Shown piece after piece: positions 17,903 through 26,764 of a stretch of DNA of 64,000 bases. Source of the DNA: Dehalococcoides mccartyi (GTDB lineage: Bacteria; Chloroflexota; Dehalococcoidia; Dehalococcoidales; Dehalococcoidaceae). The notes under the pieces were generated by a model. That model was not told the origin of the DNA, made no database searches, and saw only the letters and a program-made list of their open reading frames with translations. Where the stretch lies: contig NZ_CP013074.1 in the NCBI RefSeq assembly GCF_001889305.1, positions 310,001-374,000 of the forward strand. The letters are read 5' to 3'. A program made the translations under genes and the position numbers. Every line of letters begins with the position of its first letter. The stretch's first letter is position 1.

Positions 17903-17934
17903 AACCGGCCCTTTAGGGGTCGGTTTTATTTTTT
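17903..17934 (+). terminator. Intrinsic terminator upstream of the secreted repeat protein
   Basis: AACCGGCCC, loop TTTA, GGGGTCGGTT, then TTATTTTTT. It lies 90 bases before the gene at 18026 and right after the candidate leader structure, so it could be a regulated (attenuation) terminator. No upstream coding gene on this strand needs it. Confidence 0.75.
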
Positions 17935-17969
17935 GGGAATTTTGCGGATTCCAAAAGGAGGTGTAGTGG

Positions 17970-18008
17970 ATGAGTGAGGTTGCAGGGAGTATCTGGACAG
18001 CAATTTAA
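17970..18008 (+). CDS. Possible 12-aa leader peptide
   Basis: ATG at 17970 with AAGGAGG about 9 bases upstream reads MSEVAGSIWTAI and stops at TAA 18006-18008. The next ribosome site (AAAGGAGGG) directly follows the stop and serves the gene at 18026. Coupled translation is plausible; the frame is too short to exclude chance. Confidence 0.3.
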   Translation: MSEVAGSIWTAI

Positions 18009-18025
18009 AGGAGGGAGAGCATATT

Positions 18026-19987
18026 ATGAGAAGAGCACTATCGATATTGCTTTCACTTTCAATTCTGGTAAGCTTGGGGTTGTTTTCCGCTGTACCCGTC
18101 AGTGCGGCAATAGTGAATGTCTCTATAAGTAGCGGCACTTCAACTGAAATAGTAGGCGTATACAATAAAGCCGGAGGGGGATCGGTATACGTTGACCTAA
18201 GCACTTCACCTCTCAGTGCTGTGCTTGCTCAGGAACCTAAACCATATCCTACCGGCTATGTGACCGAACCGCCTGATATTTTGGGTTCAGTATGGGATAC
18301 CGGGACCGGCCTGTATTTTCAATCTACCAATCCCGGGGCTGACTGGATATGGGAAACCCAGAGAGCTGAAGGCCCAAGCAGTTATGATGTCAGCAACCCT
18401 CTGTATGATGCCGCCGCTTATACCAATGGACGGGTAGTGGTATTTGAGCAGCACTTTACCCTTGACGGCACACCCCAGGCAGGTACTTTGCATATAGCGG
18501 CAGACAACTGCTGGGAAGTATTTATTAACGGCGTTTTTCTGGCACGCTCGTCTACTGCCAAAGTAGCTGGATGGGAGCTGACTAACCTGCATGAATCCTA
18601 TGTGGCTACAACCGGGTGGCAGGCGGTAGGGCATATTGCGGTGCCGGATACCATGCTGGTAACTGGTGAAAATACCATTACAATTCTGGCGGCAAATGAA
18701 TATTTCTGGTCAGACGACGGCAACAGCCCGTCTCCTGCCCTCAGACTTAGCCCATATTATCAATATAATCCGGGAGCATTAATCTTTAAACTAGATGTGG
18801 GCTATGAAGAATTTGTAGCCGACCCGGGTATCCAGGTAGAGAAAGCGGGTTTACCCGTTTCCGCTACTGAAAACACAACCATAGATTATACCTATACTGT
18901 TACCAATACCGGCAATGTGCCGCTTTCATCTGTGGCTGTAGTTGATAATCTGGTCTCTCCTGTTACCTACCAGAGCGGTGATGAAAATACTGATGGCCTG
19001 CTGGACTTGACCGAGATATGGATATTTACCGGCAGCTATCTGGTACCATGGTTTACTGCCGGGCCGGTAGATAATACCGCAACGGCTGAGGGATATTGGG
19101 ATACCACTAAAGTTACTGACGAAGATACCTTTAGTGTTCCTATACTGCATACGCCGAATATAGAGGTGGATAAGACCGGACCGGCTAATGCAGGTTATTT
19201 TGAGCAACTGGATGCCGATTATACCTATACCCTGACAAATATCGGCAACTGTTCGCTGGATGTTGATCTGACCGATGACCAAATTGCCGGGTTGTTATTT
19301 ACCGGCGGTGATACTAACGGCAACGGGTATCTGGAACCGGGTGAAATATGGACATTCATCGGTTCAGACCTGATTGTTTGTGAAGGTATTACGGAATTAT
19401 TCTTTACCAATATAGCTACTGCAATCGGTACTGATGCCACTGGTGCAACTGACAGGGATACCGATGATTGGACGGTGACTATTTTCCAGTGGCAGCCGCG
19501 TACTATCGGCTATTGGGGAAACTGGGATAACCACTGGTCAATCGGTTGTATTACGGATATTGTTAACCGAGTAAACGCGGATTCCGCCTATTTCAGCACC
19601 TTAACCGCAGAGCAGATAAATATCCTGTTATTGTCAGCTGACCAAAAAGGTAAAATGACTCAAGATAAGGCTCGCATTTTGGTGCAAAAGCAGCTTTTGG
19701 CTGCCTGGCTGAGTGTTGAGTCATACATAGGTGCTACCGATGGTGATTCAGAAACCTGCGGTACACTTGATGCGGCTATGAGGCCGGGTGCAACAGTGTA
19801 TCTGAGTAAATTTGCCGGTGCGGAGGCCCTTTTTGGGGCATCCAGTCTTACTGTAGCACAGGTACTGGCGGCAGTAGATGCTGGAATGAGCACCTGGACT
19901 CAGAATGAGCTGCTCATTGCCAAGGATGTACTGGATATGATGAACAATGCCGAGAATAACGGCTACTTCATGTTCATGGCACCCTGA
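18026..19987 (+). CDS. Large secreted protein with DUF11-like repeat domains
   Basis: 653 aa. A signal peptide ends near VPVSAA (residue 28). Residues 30-270 form a beta-rich domain of unknown type. Residues 275-375 and 380-485 are two conserved-repeat domains of the DUF11 kind (IDYTYTVTNTGNVPLSSVAVVDN and the matching YTYTLTNIGNCSLDVDL). The last 160 residues begin with RTIGYWGNWDNHW, similar to GYWKNH modules of secreted proteins. There is no C-terminal anchor, so it is exported or non-covalently attached. It is likely a surface or S-layer-associated structural protein. AAAGGAGGG precedes the ATG. Confidence 0.75.
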   Translation: MRRALSILLSLSILVSLGLFSAVPVSAAIVNVSISSGTSTEIVGVYNKAGGGSVYVDLSTSPLSAVLAQEPKPYPTGYVTEPPDILGSVWDTGTGLYFQSTNPGADWIWETQRAEGPSSYDVSNPLYDAAAYTNGRVVVFEQHFTLDGTPQAGTLHIAADNCWEVFINGVFLARSSTAKVAGWELTNLHESYVATTGWQAVGHIAVPDTMLVTGENTITILAANEYFWSDDGNSPSPALRLSPYYQYNPGALIFKLDVGYEEFVADPGIQVEKAGLPVSATENTTIDYTYTVTNTGNVPLSSVAVVDNLVSPVTYQSGDENTDGLLDLTEIWIFTGSYLVPWFTAGPVDNTATAEGYWDTTKVTDEDTFSVPILHTPNIEVDKTGPANAGYFEQLDADYTYTLTNIGNCSLDVDLTDDQIAGLLFTGGDTNGNGYLEPGEIWTFIGSDLIVCEGITELFFTNIATAIGTDATGATDRDTDDWTVTIFQWQPRTIGYWGNWDNHWSIGCITDIVNRVNADSAYFSTLTAEQINILLLSADQKGKMTQDKARILVQKQLLAAWLSVESYIGATDGDSETCGTLDAAMRPGATVYLSKFAGAEALFGASSLTVAQVLAAVDAGMSTWTQNELLIAKDVLDMMNNAENNGYFMFMAP

Positions 19988-20014
19988 CGTAAATTTGGTG
20001 GTCTGATAAAACAA

Positions 20015-20052
20015 AATACAGGGCAGCAACTGCGTAGTTACTGCCCTGTATT
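20015..20052 (+). terminator. Terminator of the secreted repeat protein gene
   Basis: AATACAGGGCAG(C) and (T)ACTGCCCTGTATT form a long hairpin 28 bases after the stop. The loop is CAACTGCGTAGTT-like and the downstream T-run is weak, so it may act in both directions. Confidence 0.75.
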
Positions 20053-20113
20053 CATTACACTTGCGGTTTTCTTAACGGGTATGCCACATCTAGATTAAAC
20101 CATATTGATACCT

Positions 20114-20160
<47 letters not shown>

Positions 20161-20728
20161 TTGAAAAGTTTTATTTCGTATCTCCAGGGGTAGTTAAGTT
20201 TATGTTTATTATAACAAATTTACATTCGTATTATTTGGAAATTGTAGACGTCAGATTTCTAAGATGCCGAAAAGTTAAGGTCTTTTTGAAATTAAAATAT
20301 GGCTAAAATCGGAAGTTATGGTTAATATACTTCCGAAAACAAAGTCAGGCTTTCAGCCTTGTAGAGTGGCAAATCATCTTTTTGTCCGGTATGGGTTAAA
20401 TTATGCCATTGCTGCTACATTATTAAGCACCTCTTTGAACATTTGTTTCTCGGTCTACTCCAATCTAAATGTCTTACAGTGGCGATCAAGATCTGCATCA
20501 TAAGTAAGCATCTGACAAAATACACTGAAATCTCTTTGCTAATGTTTGTTGAGTCGAGGGAGTTGACTGAGGTCTGAACAGTGGCTAGGGTTTATTGGAG
20601 TCGAGTGATTTAGTGTGTAAAATCTCATAGTATTTATAAAAGTGCGCTCATTTTAATTTTATAAAATAGGTTGTATTCTCGGGACAAGTGGTTTGGATTC
20701 TCAATCATCATAATTATTTACCTCTGTA
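20161..20728. other. Gene-free left end of the island
   Basis: 568 AT-rich bases between attL and the lipoprotein gene. A 61-codon rightward frame at 20318-20503 has no ribosome site or recognisable family and is not called. This is where an integrase would be expected, but none is seen. Confidence 0.5.
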
Positions 20729-21202
20729 TTATATTATAATAAAATCTATTTTAGCTTTTTCGATTAAATCTGCATAAATTATGACTTGATAATTGCCAGG
20801 TCGGAAACTATTCTGAGGTTTTTTTAGTGATATCGAAAAAGGAACAGGTGTTCCCGGATATACAGATTGCCATTCATCTATTATTTTGGTTTCAAATATC
20901 CAGACAACAGATATTACGACTTCTTCGCAGCACCTTATTGGGAATTCTCCTACCCAGAACGTAAAGAGTATGGCTTTAGAGTCAGTGTTGAAAACTGTTG
21001 AAGGTTCGATAGGTAAACCATCATCATTTATTGCTGTACTGAGGGTAGCATCGATCTGTGTTTCCACTGCTGTATAGCAGGTAGTATCCTCAACTTTACT
21101 TTGTTTTGAGGAGCAACCCAATAATCCTCCTAAAAAAATGAATATAATTATAGAAAATACAGCATTAATTATTGCCATTCTATCTTGGATTAGATGTTTC
21201 AT
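20729..21202 (-). CDS. Island-borne lipoprotein of unknown function
   Basis: 157 aa. A hydrophobic signal peptide ends in the lipobox LGGLLGC (cysteine about residue 30), followed by SSKQSKVEDTTC. The mature part has a short cysteine group (RCCEEV near 110) and looks beta-rich. The family is not recognised. It follows the NosR-like gene by 76 bases on the same strand and is probably co-transcribed with rdhA1-rdhB1-NosR-like, so it may be an exported accessory of that respiratory system. An alternative start 21 bases downstream (MAIINAV) would give the same mature protein. Confidence 0.65.
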   Translation of the reverse strand: MKHLIQDRMAIINAVFSIIIFIFLGGLLGCSSKQSKVEDTTCYTAVETQIDATLSTAINDDGLPIEPSTVFNTDSKAILFTFWVGEFPIRCCEEVVISVVWIFETKIIDEWQSVYPGTPVPFSISLKKPQNSFRPGNYQVIIYADLIEKAKIDFIII

Positions 21203-21278
21203 CTAGACAGTACCTCATAAGCTTTGCTAATGATAGTTACAATACAACATATAGTTGTTAATACTGTGAATATTAATA

Positions 21279-22475
21279 TTATGTTCTTTGTTGAGTTGCT
21301 ATGTGTTGTTTGAATATTCGTTGCCATAGTTTTTTACTGCCTCCACGTAATTGGATTGTTAAATCAAGAATTGCTCCTACAGGGCAAGCATAAAGACACC
21401 AAAAATTGTGAATGATAGTAGCGGCTATTATCGTTACCATAACTAGCATCCACGAGAAAGCTGATCCACTAAATGGGAATAAGGTATTCCATGGCTCAAA
21501 GACAGTCACGGAAGGATTCTGAAGTAATAAAGCTAAGAAGATTGATAACCAGAGGAGCCAATACCTTAATGACCTAAGTCTTTTTGACCATTTAAGATCT
21601 GGACGGATTGAGATTTTAGTTATAAGGTGTAAACCTTCTTGGATTGCAGAGAATGGACAAAGCCAAAAGCAATAATAATTCTTACCAAACAAGATCGCTA
21701 GTATTAACACTCCAAACATCAACACATAAATCCATAAGCTACTTGTCCAATTTCCTACATTCCCTAGTAATAAAGCTGTAAAATTGGTTAGACTGAGTGG
21801 TATCACTAACCACATTCCTAATACACCTAGCCCAAATCCAAGCGTTAAGAATCGCAACCACGTGTAGTTTTTAAAGGAACGGATCGTACGTAAAAAGAAA
21901 CTGGAAACTAGACCAGTCAGTACCATTACTTCAGATATGCCAAATTTTACAGGCATTACTGGTTCCGGATAAGGATGGCCCATTTGTTGGGATAGCAAAG
22001 CTCTTCCTAGACTCACTCCCTTTGCGACCCCTTTTGAAGATATGGTAGATCCAGAAACTGCATTAATATCTTGATCAATTATAAGTGGTTCTGTGTAATT
22101 TCTGCCAAGATATTGGTCAAAGTATTTTTTTTCATATAAACTATCAAACCAGGCTGCATCTTCGTTATAATTTGGGATAGATATATTCAGGATAACTCCG
22201 TCGGTAGACCAACCAAGAACAACTGTCATTGGTCCCCCATAGCCTTGGCTTTCAGTGATTGTGATATAGCCTACAATTGCTTCATTTTGAATAGCCGCAT
22301 ACAAATGGCCTGATCCCTGAATATCATCTAAACGCTGAAAAGAAGATGCACTAGGTTGTGCTTGTTTGAGATATGGTTCTTCATTGACATCATTAGTGAC
22401 TATGCCTATTAAAGCAGCAATAATTAGACTAATAATGGCTACTAAAGGGACATATTTTATCCTAAAATTCAACAT
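21279..22475 (-). CDS. rdhC: NosR/RdhC-like membrane flavoprotein with CX3CP motifs
   Basis: 398 aa. A first TM helix (10-27) is followed by an exported FMN-binding domain (about 45-165) with the SGSTISS motif (141-147) where NosR/RnfG-type proteins attach FMN covalently. Further TM helices follow (about 183-198, 208-232, 248-265, 303-320, 340-357). Two cytoplasmic CX3CP motifs (C269/C273 and C360/C364) match the polyferredoxin-like part of NosR, RdhC and PceC. It lies downstream of rdhA and rdhB. In other dehalorespirers the homologue is implicated in maturation or electron transfer; either role is possible here. The two extra C-terminal 4Fe-4S ferredoxin modules of long NosR are absent. Confidence 0.8.
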   Translation of the reverse strand: MLNFRIKYVPLVAIISLIIAALIGIVTNDVNEEPYLKQAQPSASSFQRLDDIQGSGHLYAAIQNEAIVGYITITESQGYGGPMTVVLGWSTDGVILNISIPNYNEDAAWFDSLYEKKYFDQYLGRNYTEPLIIDQDINAVSGSTISSKGVAKGVSLGRALLSQQMGHPYPEPVMPVKFGISEVMVLTGLVSSFFLRTIRSFKNYTWLRFLTLGFGLGVLGMWLVIPLSLTNFTALLLGNVGNWTSSLWIYVLMFGVLILAILFGKNYYCFWLCPFSAIQEGLHLITKISIRPDLKWSKRLRSLRYWLLWLSIFLALLLQNPSVTVFEPWNTLFPFSGSAFSWMLVMVTIIAATIIHNFWCLYACPVGAILDLTIQLRGGSKKLWQRIFKQHIATQQRT

Positions 22476-22495
22476 AAATCATGTATGCCTTTTTT

Positions 22496-22529
22496 GAGAG
22501 CTTGGCAGTCTCTGATCTGCCAAGCTCTC
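22496..22529 (-). other. 13-bp perfect hairpin between rdhB and rdhC
   Basis: GAGAGCTTGGCAG and CTGCCAAGCTCTC flank an 8-base loop in the 62-base gap. On the operon strand it is followed by A rather than T residues, so it is not an intrinsic terminator for that direction. It probably stabilises the rdhAB transcript end or marks a processing site. Confidence 0.65.
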
Positions 22530-22537
22530 TGATCAGA

Positions 22538-22828
22538 TTACTGAGAAGTGCTGTTGCCCATTTTGTTTCGGCGCCAAACTGATAGAAATGCGATTAATAA
22601 GAATATAATTCCCAAACCACCTATAACGAGTAGTCCCATAAAGGCAGCACTGGGTAATCCTTCCCAGAGCTCACCTAACGTATGTTGGTAGGAAGCACTG
22701 ACTAAAGCTATCCCTATTCCACCAATGAGCCAATCATGCCACCTTACCGAGATATTACGCGAATTAAGCCACCAGATCAATCCTGTAAGGCCTGCTCCTA
22801 AGATAAATGCATAGATAACATCTAACAT
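22538..22828 (-). CDS. rdhB: RdhB, reductive dehalogenase membrane anchor
   Basis: 96 aa with three hydrophobic helices (about 3-20, 33-48, 62-85), the usual RdhB size and layout. The WWLNSR segment after the first helix matches the family glutamate/tryptophan-rich region only loosely. It lies 30 bases downstream of rdhA on the same strand and is expected to hold the exported catalytic subunit at the outer face of the membrane. Confidence 0.85.
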   Translation of the reverse strand: MLDVIYAFILGAGLTGLIWWLNSRNISVRWHDWLIGGIGIALVSASYQHTLGELWEGLPSAAFMGLLVIGGLGIIFLLIAFLSVWRRNKMGNSTSQ

Positions 22829-22858
22829 AACGAACTCCTTTTTTAAGTTTAGTATTCA

Positions 22859-24421
22859 TCAAGTATATGGTTTACGGAATCTTGTCCCAATTGTAGTATC
22901 CAGCCCACCGTATGGTCTGATTTCATCCCACCATTCTTCAGGATCTTCAATATGACCATATCCGAAAATCTTTGCCATATTGAACATGAAACCATCAAGA
23001 ATAGGGGCGTTAGCCATCGCAGCTCGTGCAAAATCATGTATCCATGAAGTAGAACCTTCACCAAATGGGCAATTGGACATACAATTATCGCAACCACCAA
23101 CTGATAAACGATGTTGCATACATTGTTCAAGATGGATCATATATTTCTTGGCACCTGCGCAATTTGCTTGGTTGTGAAGTTCCCAAGTGGGTTCTTTATC
23201 CATAGACAGAGCTTGGTAAGGACAGGCTGTAGCGCATTTATTACAGGTATGACAGAAGCGGAAAATGCCTGAATCAATAGGCTTAGAAGGAGCGACTGGT
23301 AAGTCAGTGACAAATATTATGGTACTACGAATCATGGTGCCCCACTCTGGAATAATCATAGGGTTCATTCGATTAAGTTCACCCATTCCAGACCAAACAC
23401 CCCATGGTGTCACTGGCCCTAGACCTCCAGTACCACCGGCAATACATCCATATCCTAATGTTTTCATAAATTTCTGAAAACGGCGCTGGACTATAGCCAA
23501 ATTACCATAAGCTTGAGCTGTAGCAGCACGAGCTAAGAAATTACCGCGCTCCTTAATCGCAGCTGGGCCTCTCCTAGTTAGATTAGGGTCTTGTGCCACT
23601 GCGCAACATATTATGTTGGTATATTTATTTGGAATAACTTTTTTAAAATCAGTTGTATAAGGTTTATCTACATCTTCAAATTCTATATTCCGTGTTGGGC
23701 TTGCGGTACTGCCGAATAAGTATTTTGGTTCCATATACGTGCTACCAAATAACATAGCTCCACCAGGCCTGGATTGTCCAATGCGAGGATCTTTAGGATC
23801 ATCAATTACTGGTCCCTCGTAGTCACGCCCACGGAGGTAGAAATACTTTCGGAAATTAGCATCAAATATTTGACTAAAGCCTACAATATTAGCTCCGTAG
23901 AGCCTTAGTGCGGCGGTAACAATTTTACTAGCTTCTTCAGGTGTCCCCTGCCACTTACTGCACCCCAATTGTTCTGGTGCTTTTGCAAAGGGATCTTCCT
24001 TGAAGTATTCTGGGAAATCTCCAGCCCCCGAAGACCACGCGAATTTAGATCCCTCATGCAAAGCAAAACTTTTTAAATCAAGTCCAGGTTCGCTACCATT
24101 CAGCAACTCTTTTTGCATGCTTGCTTGTTTTGTTTTTAGACGATCGACTTCGCTCTGGCCAATATATTTGTCTATTGTGCCATAAATGAGACGGGTAGGC
24201 ATGTCAAAACGTTCAGTCAGGTCCCAATCAATTTCTACAGTGGGTTTGTCGGCTTCTTTAATCCACCATGGTTGTTTTACTTTCCAAGTAGAGGTGCTCA
24301 TTACCTCATCCATGTCATGGAATATTGGGGTACTGGCAGCCACGGCTCCCAGGCCTGTTCCTGCCAGGCCAATCCCCTTCATGAAATCCCGGCGAGAAAT
24401 CGTAGAATGTTGTATTCTCAT
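22859..24421 (-). CDS. rdhA: Reductive dehalogenase catalytic subunit (RdhA)
   Basis: 520 aa. A Tat signal (SRRDFMKGIGLAGTGLGA, RR at 10-11) directs folded export. The central region is the corrinoid-binding nitroreductase-like domain (TPEEASKIVTAALRLYGAN, the hallmark of RdhA). Near residue 390 is CHTCNKCATACP, and near 450 the second cluster motif GGCDNCMSNCP, giving two 4Fe-4S clusters. The halogenated substrate cannot be predicted. The ATG at 24421 with AAGGAG 7 bases upstream was preferred to 24445. Its promoter lies in the left arm of the island's inverted repeat and is shared in sequence with the YkgJ-like gene at 28401. Confidence 0.93.
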   Translation of the reverse strand: MRIQHSTISRRDFMKGIGLAGTGLGAVAASTPIFHDMDEVMSTSTWKVKQPWWIKEADKPTVEIDWDLTERFDMPTRLIYGTIDKYIGQSEVDRLKTKQASMQKELLNGSEPGLDLKSFALHEGSKFAWSSGAGDFPEYFKEDPFAKAPEQLGCSKWQGTPEEASKIVTAALRLYGANIVGFSQIFDANFRKYFYLRGRDYEGPVIDDPKDPRIGQSRPGGAMLFGSTYMEPKYLFGSTASPTRNIEFEDVDKPYTTDFKKVIPNKYTNIICCAVAQDPNLTRRGPAAIKERGNFLARAATAQAYGNLAIVQRRFQKFMKTLGYGCIAGGTGGLGPVTPWGVWSGMGELNRMNPMIIPEWGTMIRSTIIFVTDLPVAPSKPIDSGIFRFCHTCNKCATACPYQALSMDKEPTWELHNQANCAGAKKYMIHLEQCMQHRLSVGGCDNCMSNCPFGEGSTSWIHDFARAAMANAPILDGFMFNMAKIFGYGHIEDPEEWWDEIRPYGGLDTTIGTRFRKPYT

Positions 24422-24479
24422 TAATAATCTCCTTCTATTTGACATTCTGGGAATCTTATATCTGGCTTTTTAAGTGTCT

Positions 24480-24695
24480 ATCACCTCCCTTATTTTTAAA
24501 CATACCTATACCCAATTATCGGTATGACCTAACTATTGTATGCAACCATGGTTAATAAATAGTAAAATTAGTAAATAAATAGGTGTATACTAAGCATATT
24601 CTGGTAAATCTATTAGCATTTATGTGCAAAAACATAATCTAAGAAAGGTTTTTCACAGCCAGCTATAAGTTGATTGGTAAAATGTGTTGTATAAT
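24480..24695. promoter_or_regulatory. Divergent promoter region of rdhA1 and the kinase fragment (left arm)
   Basis: Rightward: TATAAT at 24690-24695, 54 bases before the kinase TTG start, with only a weak -35. Leftward (toward rdhA1): the palindrome CATACC-N14-GGTATG (24501-24526) holding extra ATACC words, a likely regulator operator. Closer to rdhA1 is a near-perfect anti-Shine-Dalgarno match (GGGAGGTGAT on the minus strand, 24480-24489) with no usable start behind it. The same elements recur in the right arm. Confidence 0.5.
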
Positions 24696-24748
24696 GCCAA
24701 ATGGTTTCAATAGGTAAACCCCGTAAATTTAGTAGTAGGGTATAACCA

Positions 24749-25122
24749 TTGAGAACCAAATTTAGATTCACGGAAGAGAGCGGTTTGAAACATTTGCGAC
24801 ATAGGACATATAATCCCGCAATATATAGAAAGAACTCTCATGCACTTTTTGCCTGCAGCCAGATTTCAGGCATTAGCCTGCACAAACAAACAGAGGAACA
24901 AAAGACCCAGAATCTGGATTGCCAGAAACTTTACAAGAAATATAAAGCTATATTTGAATGCAGTGGAGACCCCATTGTTATAGCTGAAATAAAGGGTACT
25001 GATTCTCGTGGTAAAATAAATTGTTGAGGTCAATGAAGCACCCATTAACATTTCCGATACTCCCAAAATGAACTACTTTCACATGACACTTCTTTTCTTC
25101 ACCCCGAAGAAGAAGTAAACAC
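24749..25122 (+). pseudogene. Truncated, frameshifted copy of the sensor kinase gene
   Basis: The TTG-started frame is identical to the first 88 codons of the intact kinase at 26765-28045 except one Cys for Arg. An extra A near 25015 then shifts the frame to TGA at 25025-25027. Similarity continues at DNA level to 25122 (codon 124 equivalent, mid PAS domain) and ends abruptly. The HisKA and ATPase domains are absent. A translated 92-residue peptide would contain the N-terminus and half a PAS domain only. Confidence 0.9.
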
Positions 25123-26084
25123 ATGCACTCGTATTAAGTCCAATTTAAAATACTCTGTTTTATCTATCAGGCTTGATCTAATATCAGAACATCTATTGTC
25201 AAACTAATTATGTATTACATCTAAATAATTCCTGATTTTCTATTGATGAATATCTGAAGAATCAAATATTTTTCATTGATATTAAGCCTAGCTCACTTAA
25301 TAAAGCCAACACCAGAAGTTGCACAATTGAATCATCACTAGACCAATGTTGTGTTTATTCCCTGCCACGGATAAAGAAATATTTACGTTGCATATAGTAA
25401 TCTTGATTGAAAAACCTGTATACTTCTCAGTATTTCAATCTACATATTCTAATAATAGTAATTATTACACTCTATTTATCGCATATGCGATACAATCTAT
25501 ATGCAATTAGTCTTCTTTTAACTACCGCACTAGTGAACAGAAAGTTTTAATTCTTTTACCTGCACCAAACTCAAGTAATACTGAATATAATTTCAGAATT
25601 GTGTAGATGATTTAAATGAAATTGGATGGTAACACTTAAAATGTTTTGGTCGAAACCGCTACAAAATACAGTGGTAAGCACAATTATTTAGATGGGGCGG
25701 TTTATATGTATTTCTATCCATTAGGAATATAGGAAACACGGTTTATTATTCCTTAAAACGAGTCTCATTCCATATTGTATTGAGGAAGGATAAAGAGTCA
25801 GCCGGTTTACCCCCGTTGTATTGTCAAGATTTATACGTATAAGTTATTAGATTTTTGAATGTAAACCATGTATATAACTTTGACAATCATATTTGATAAT
25901 AACAAGTGAAAATCAGCTGTAACCTGAGGATAAATTGAGTTTGAATTCATTCAAATCTAGGTTTACAGAACTTAATAAAAAGGGTGTTTATTATTAGGTC
26001 ATTTAGAACAAGCGATTATTCATACACATAAAAACATATCAATTACATCAATATATCGGTTTTTGTTTTAAATGACCATTGAAG
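25123..26084. other. 960-bp gene-free segment inside the potentially invertible region
   Basis: Very AT-rich, with stops in all frames and no coding frame above about 40 codons. No resemblance to the rest of the kinase or regulator genes was found by eye. It lies between the end of the kinase fragment and the 3' end of the response regulator. It may be decayed DNA left by the rearrangement that made the inverted repeat. Confidence 0.5.
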
Positions 26085-26756
26085 TTAAGGATTTCTTAGG
26101 AAGTATCCTAGCCCAGAACGATTTACTATTACTGATGAAATATTCGTTGTTTTTTCTATTTTGGTCCTTAGATACTGGATATGCACTTTTAATTTTTTAA
26201 TATTCTCTTCATTATCTTCTCCCCACAAACACTCTGTAAGTTGGGTATATGTGGCTGTATTGGGTGCAACCATAATAAGTTTTTCAAATATCAAACTTTC
26301 ATAAATGCTAAGATTAATCTTCTGATCTTTTATGTGGATGGTTCTCTGTGTCTTATCAAAACTTATATTTCCAAAATTGAAGTTGTCGATAGCCTTCTTA
26401 CGAACTAATGCTTTAATTCGAGCAATTAATTCCATTTTGCGGGGTGGTTTACTTATAAAATCATTCGCTCCTAATTCTAAGGCTTTCACAACATCTAATT
26501 CGTCTGTACGAGCAGTAATTACTAATATAGGGATATCTGTAAAATAACGTATATCTTTGATCACTTCGAATCCACTTATATCAGGTAAACCAATATCTAA
26601 TATAATAATCTCTGGTTGTATTTTTTCCACATTCTGAATACCCTGCTCACCGCTTTCGGCTATGGTAATTTCCGCACCAGGCCAACTAAGCTTAAAAATA
26701 GAAAAAAATACGTCAGCAATCTTAATATCATCTTCGATAATGAGGATTTTATCCAT
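26085..26756 (-). CDS. OmpR/PhoB-type response regulator
   Basis: 223 aa. Receiver domain: acidic pocket E8-D9-D10, phospho-acceptor D54 (IILDIGLPDISGF), T/S near 81 and K near 104 (ISKPPRKMEL). A C-terminal winged helix (about 130-223) ends in the RTKIE...GLGYFL signature for DNA binding. It follows its kinase by 8 bases, with AAGGAG just before the ATG. It probably controls rdhA1 or the YkgJ-like gene in response to a halogenated compound sensed by the kinase. Confidence 0.9.
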   Translation of the reverse strand: MDKILIIEDDIKIADVFFSIFKLSWPGAEITIAESGEQGIQNVEKIQPEIIILDIGLPDISGFEVIKDIRYFTDIPILVITARTDELDVVKALELGANDFISKPPRKMELIARIKALVRKKAIDNFNFGNISFDKTQRTIHIKDQKINLSIYESLIFEKLIMVAPNTATYTQLTECLWGEDNEENIKKLKVHIQYLRTKIEKTTNISSVIVNRSGLGYFLRNP

Positions 26757-26764
26757 GCTTCTCC

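Larger units (their letters stand above)
24438..25122 (+). repeat. Left arm of 685-bp inverted repeat
   Basis: Reverse-complement match to 27672-28356. I compared the arms line by line. From 24438 to about 25014 I found one mismatch (T for C near 24920). The last 107 bases carry about eight differences, including one inserted and one deleted A. It holds the rdhA1 upstream region and the 5' part of a kinase gene. Confidence 0.93.

Noticed and set aside
20318-20503. 61-aa frame near attL as an integrase remnant
   Set aside because: No recombinase motif or ribosome site could be found.
22496-22529. Intrinsic terminator between rdhB and rdhC
   Set aside because: The hairpin is strong, but the T-run is on the wrong side for the operon strand.
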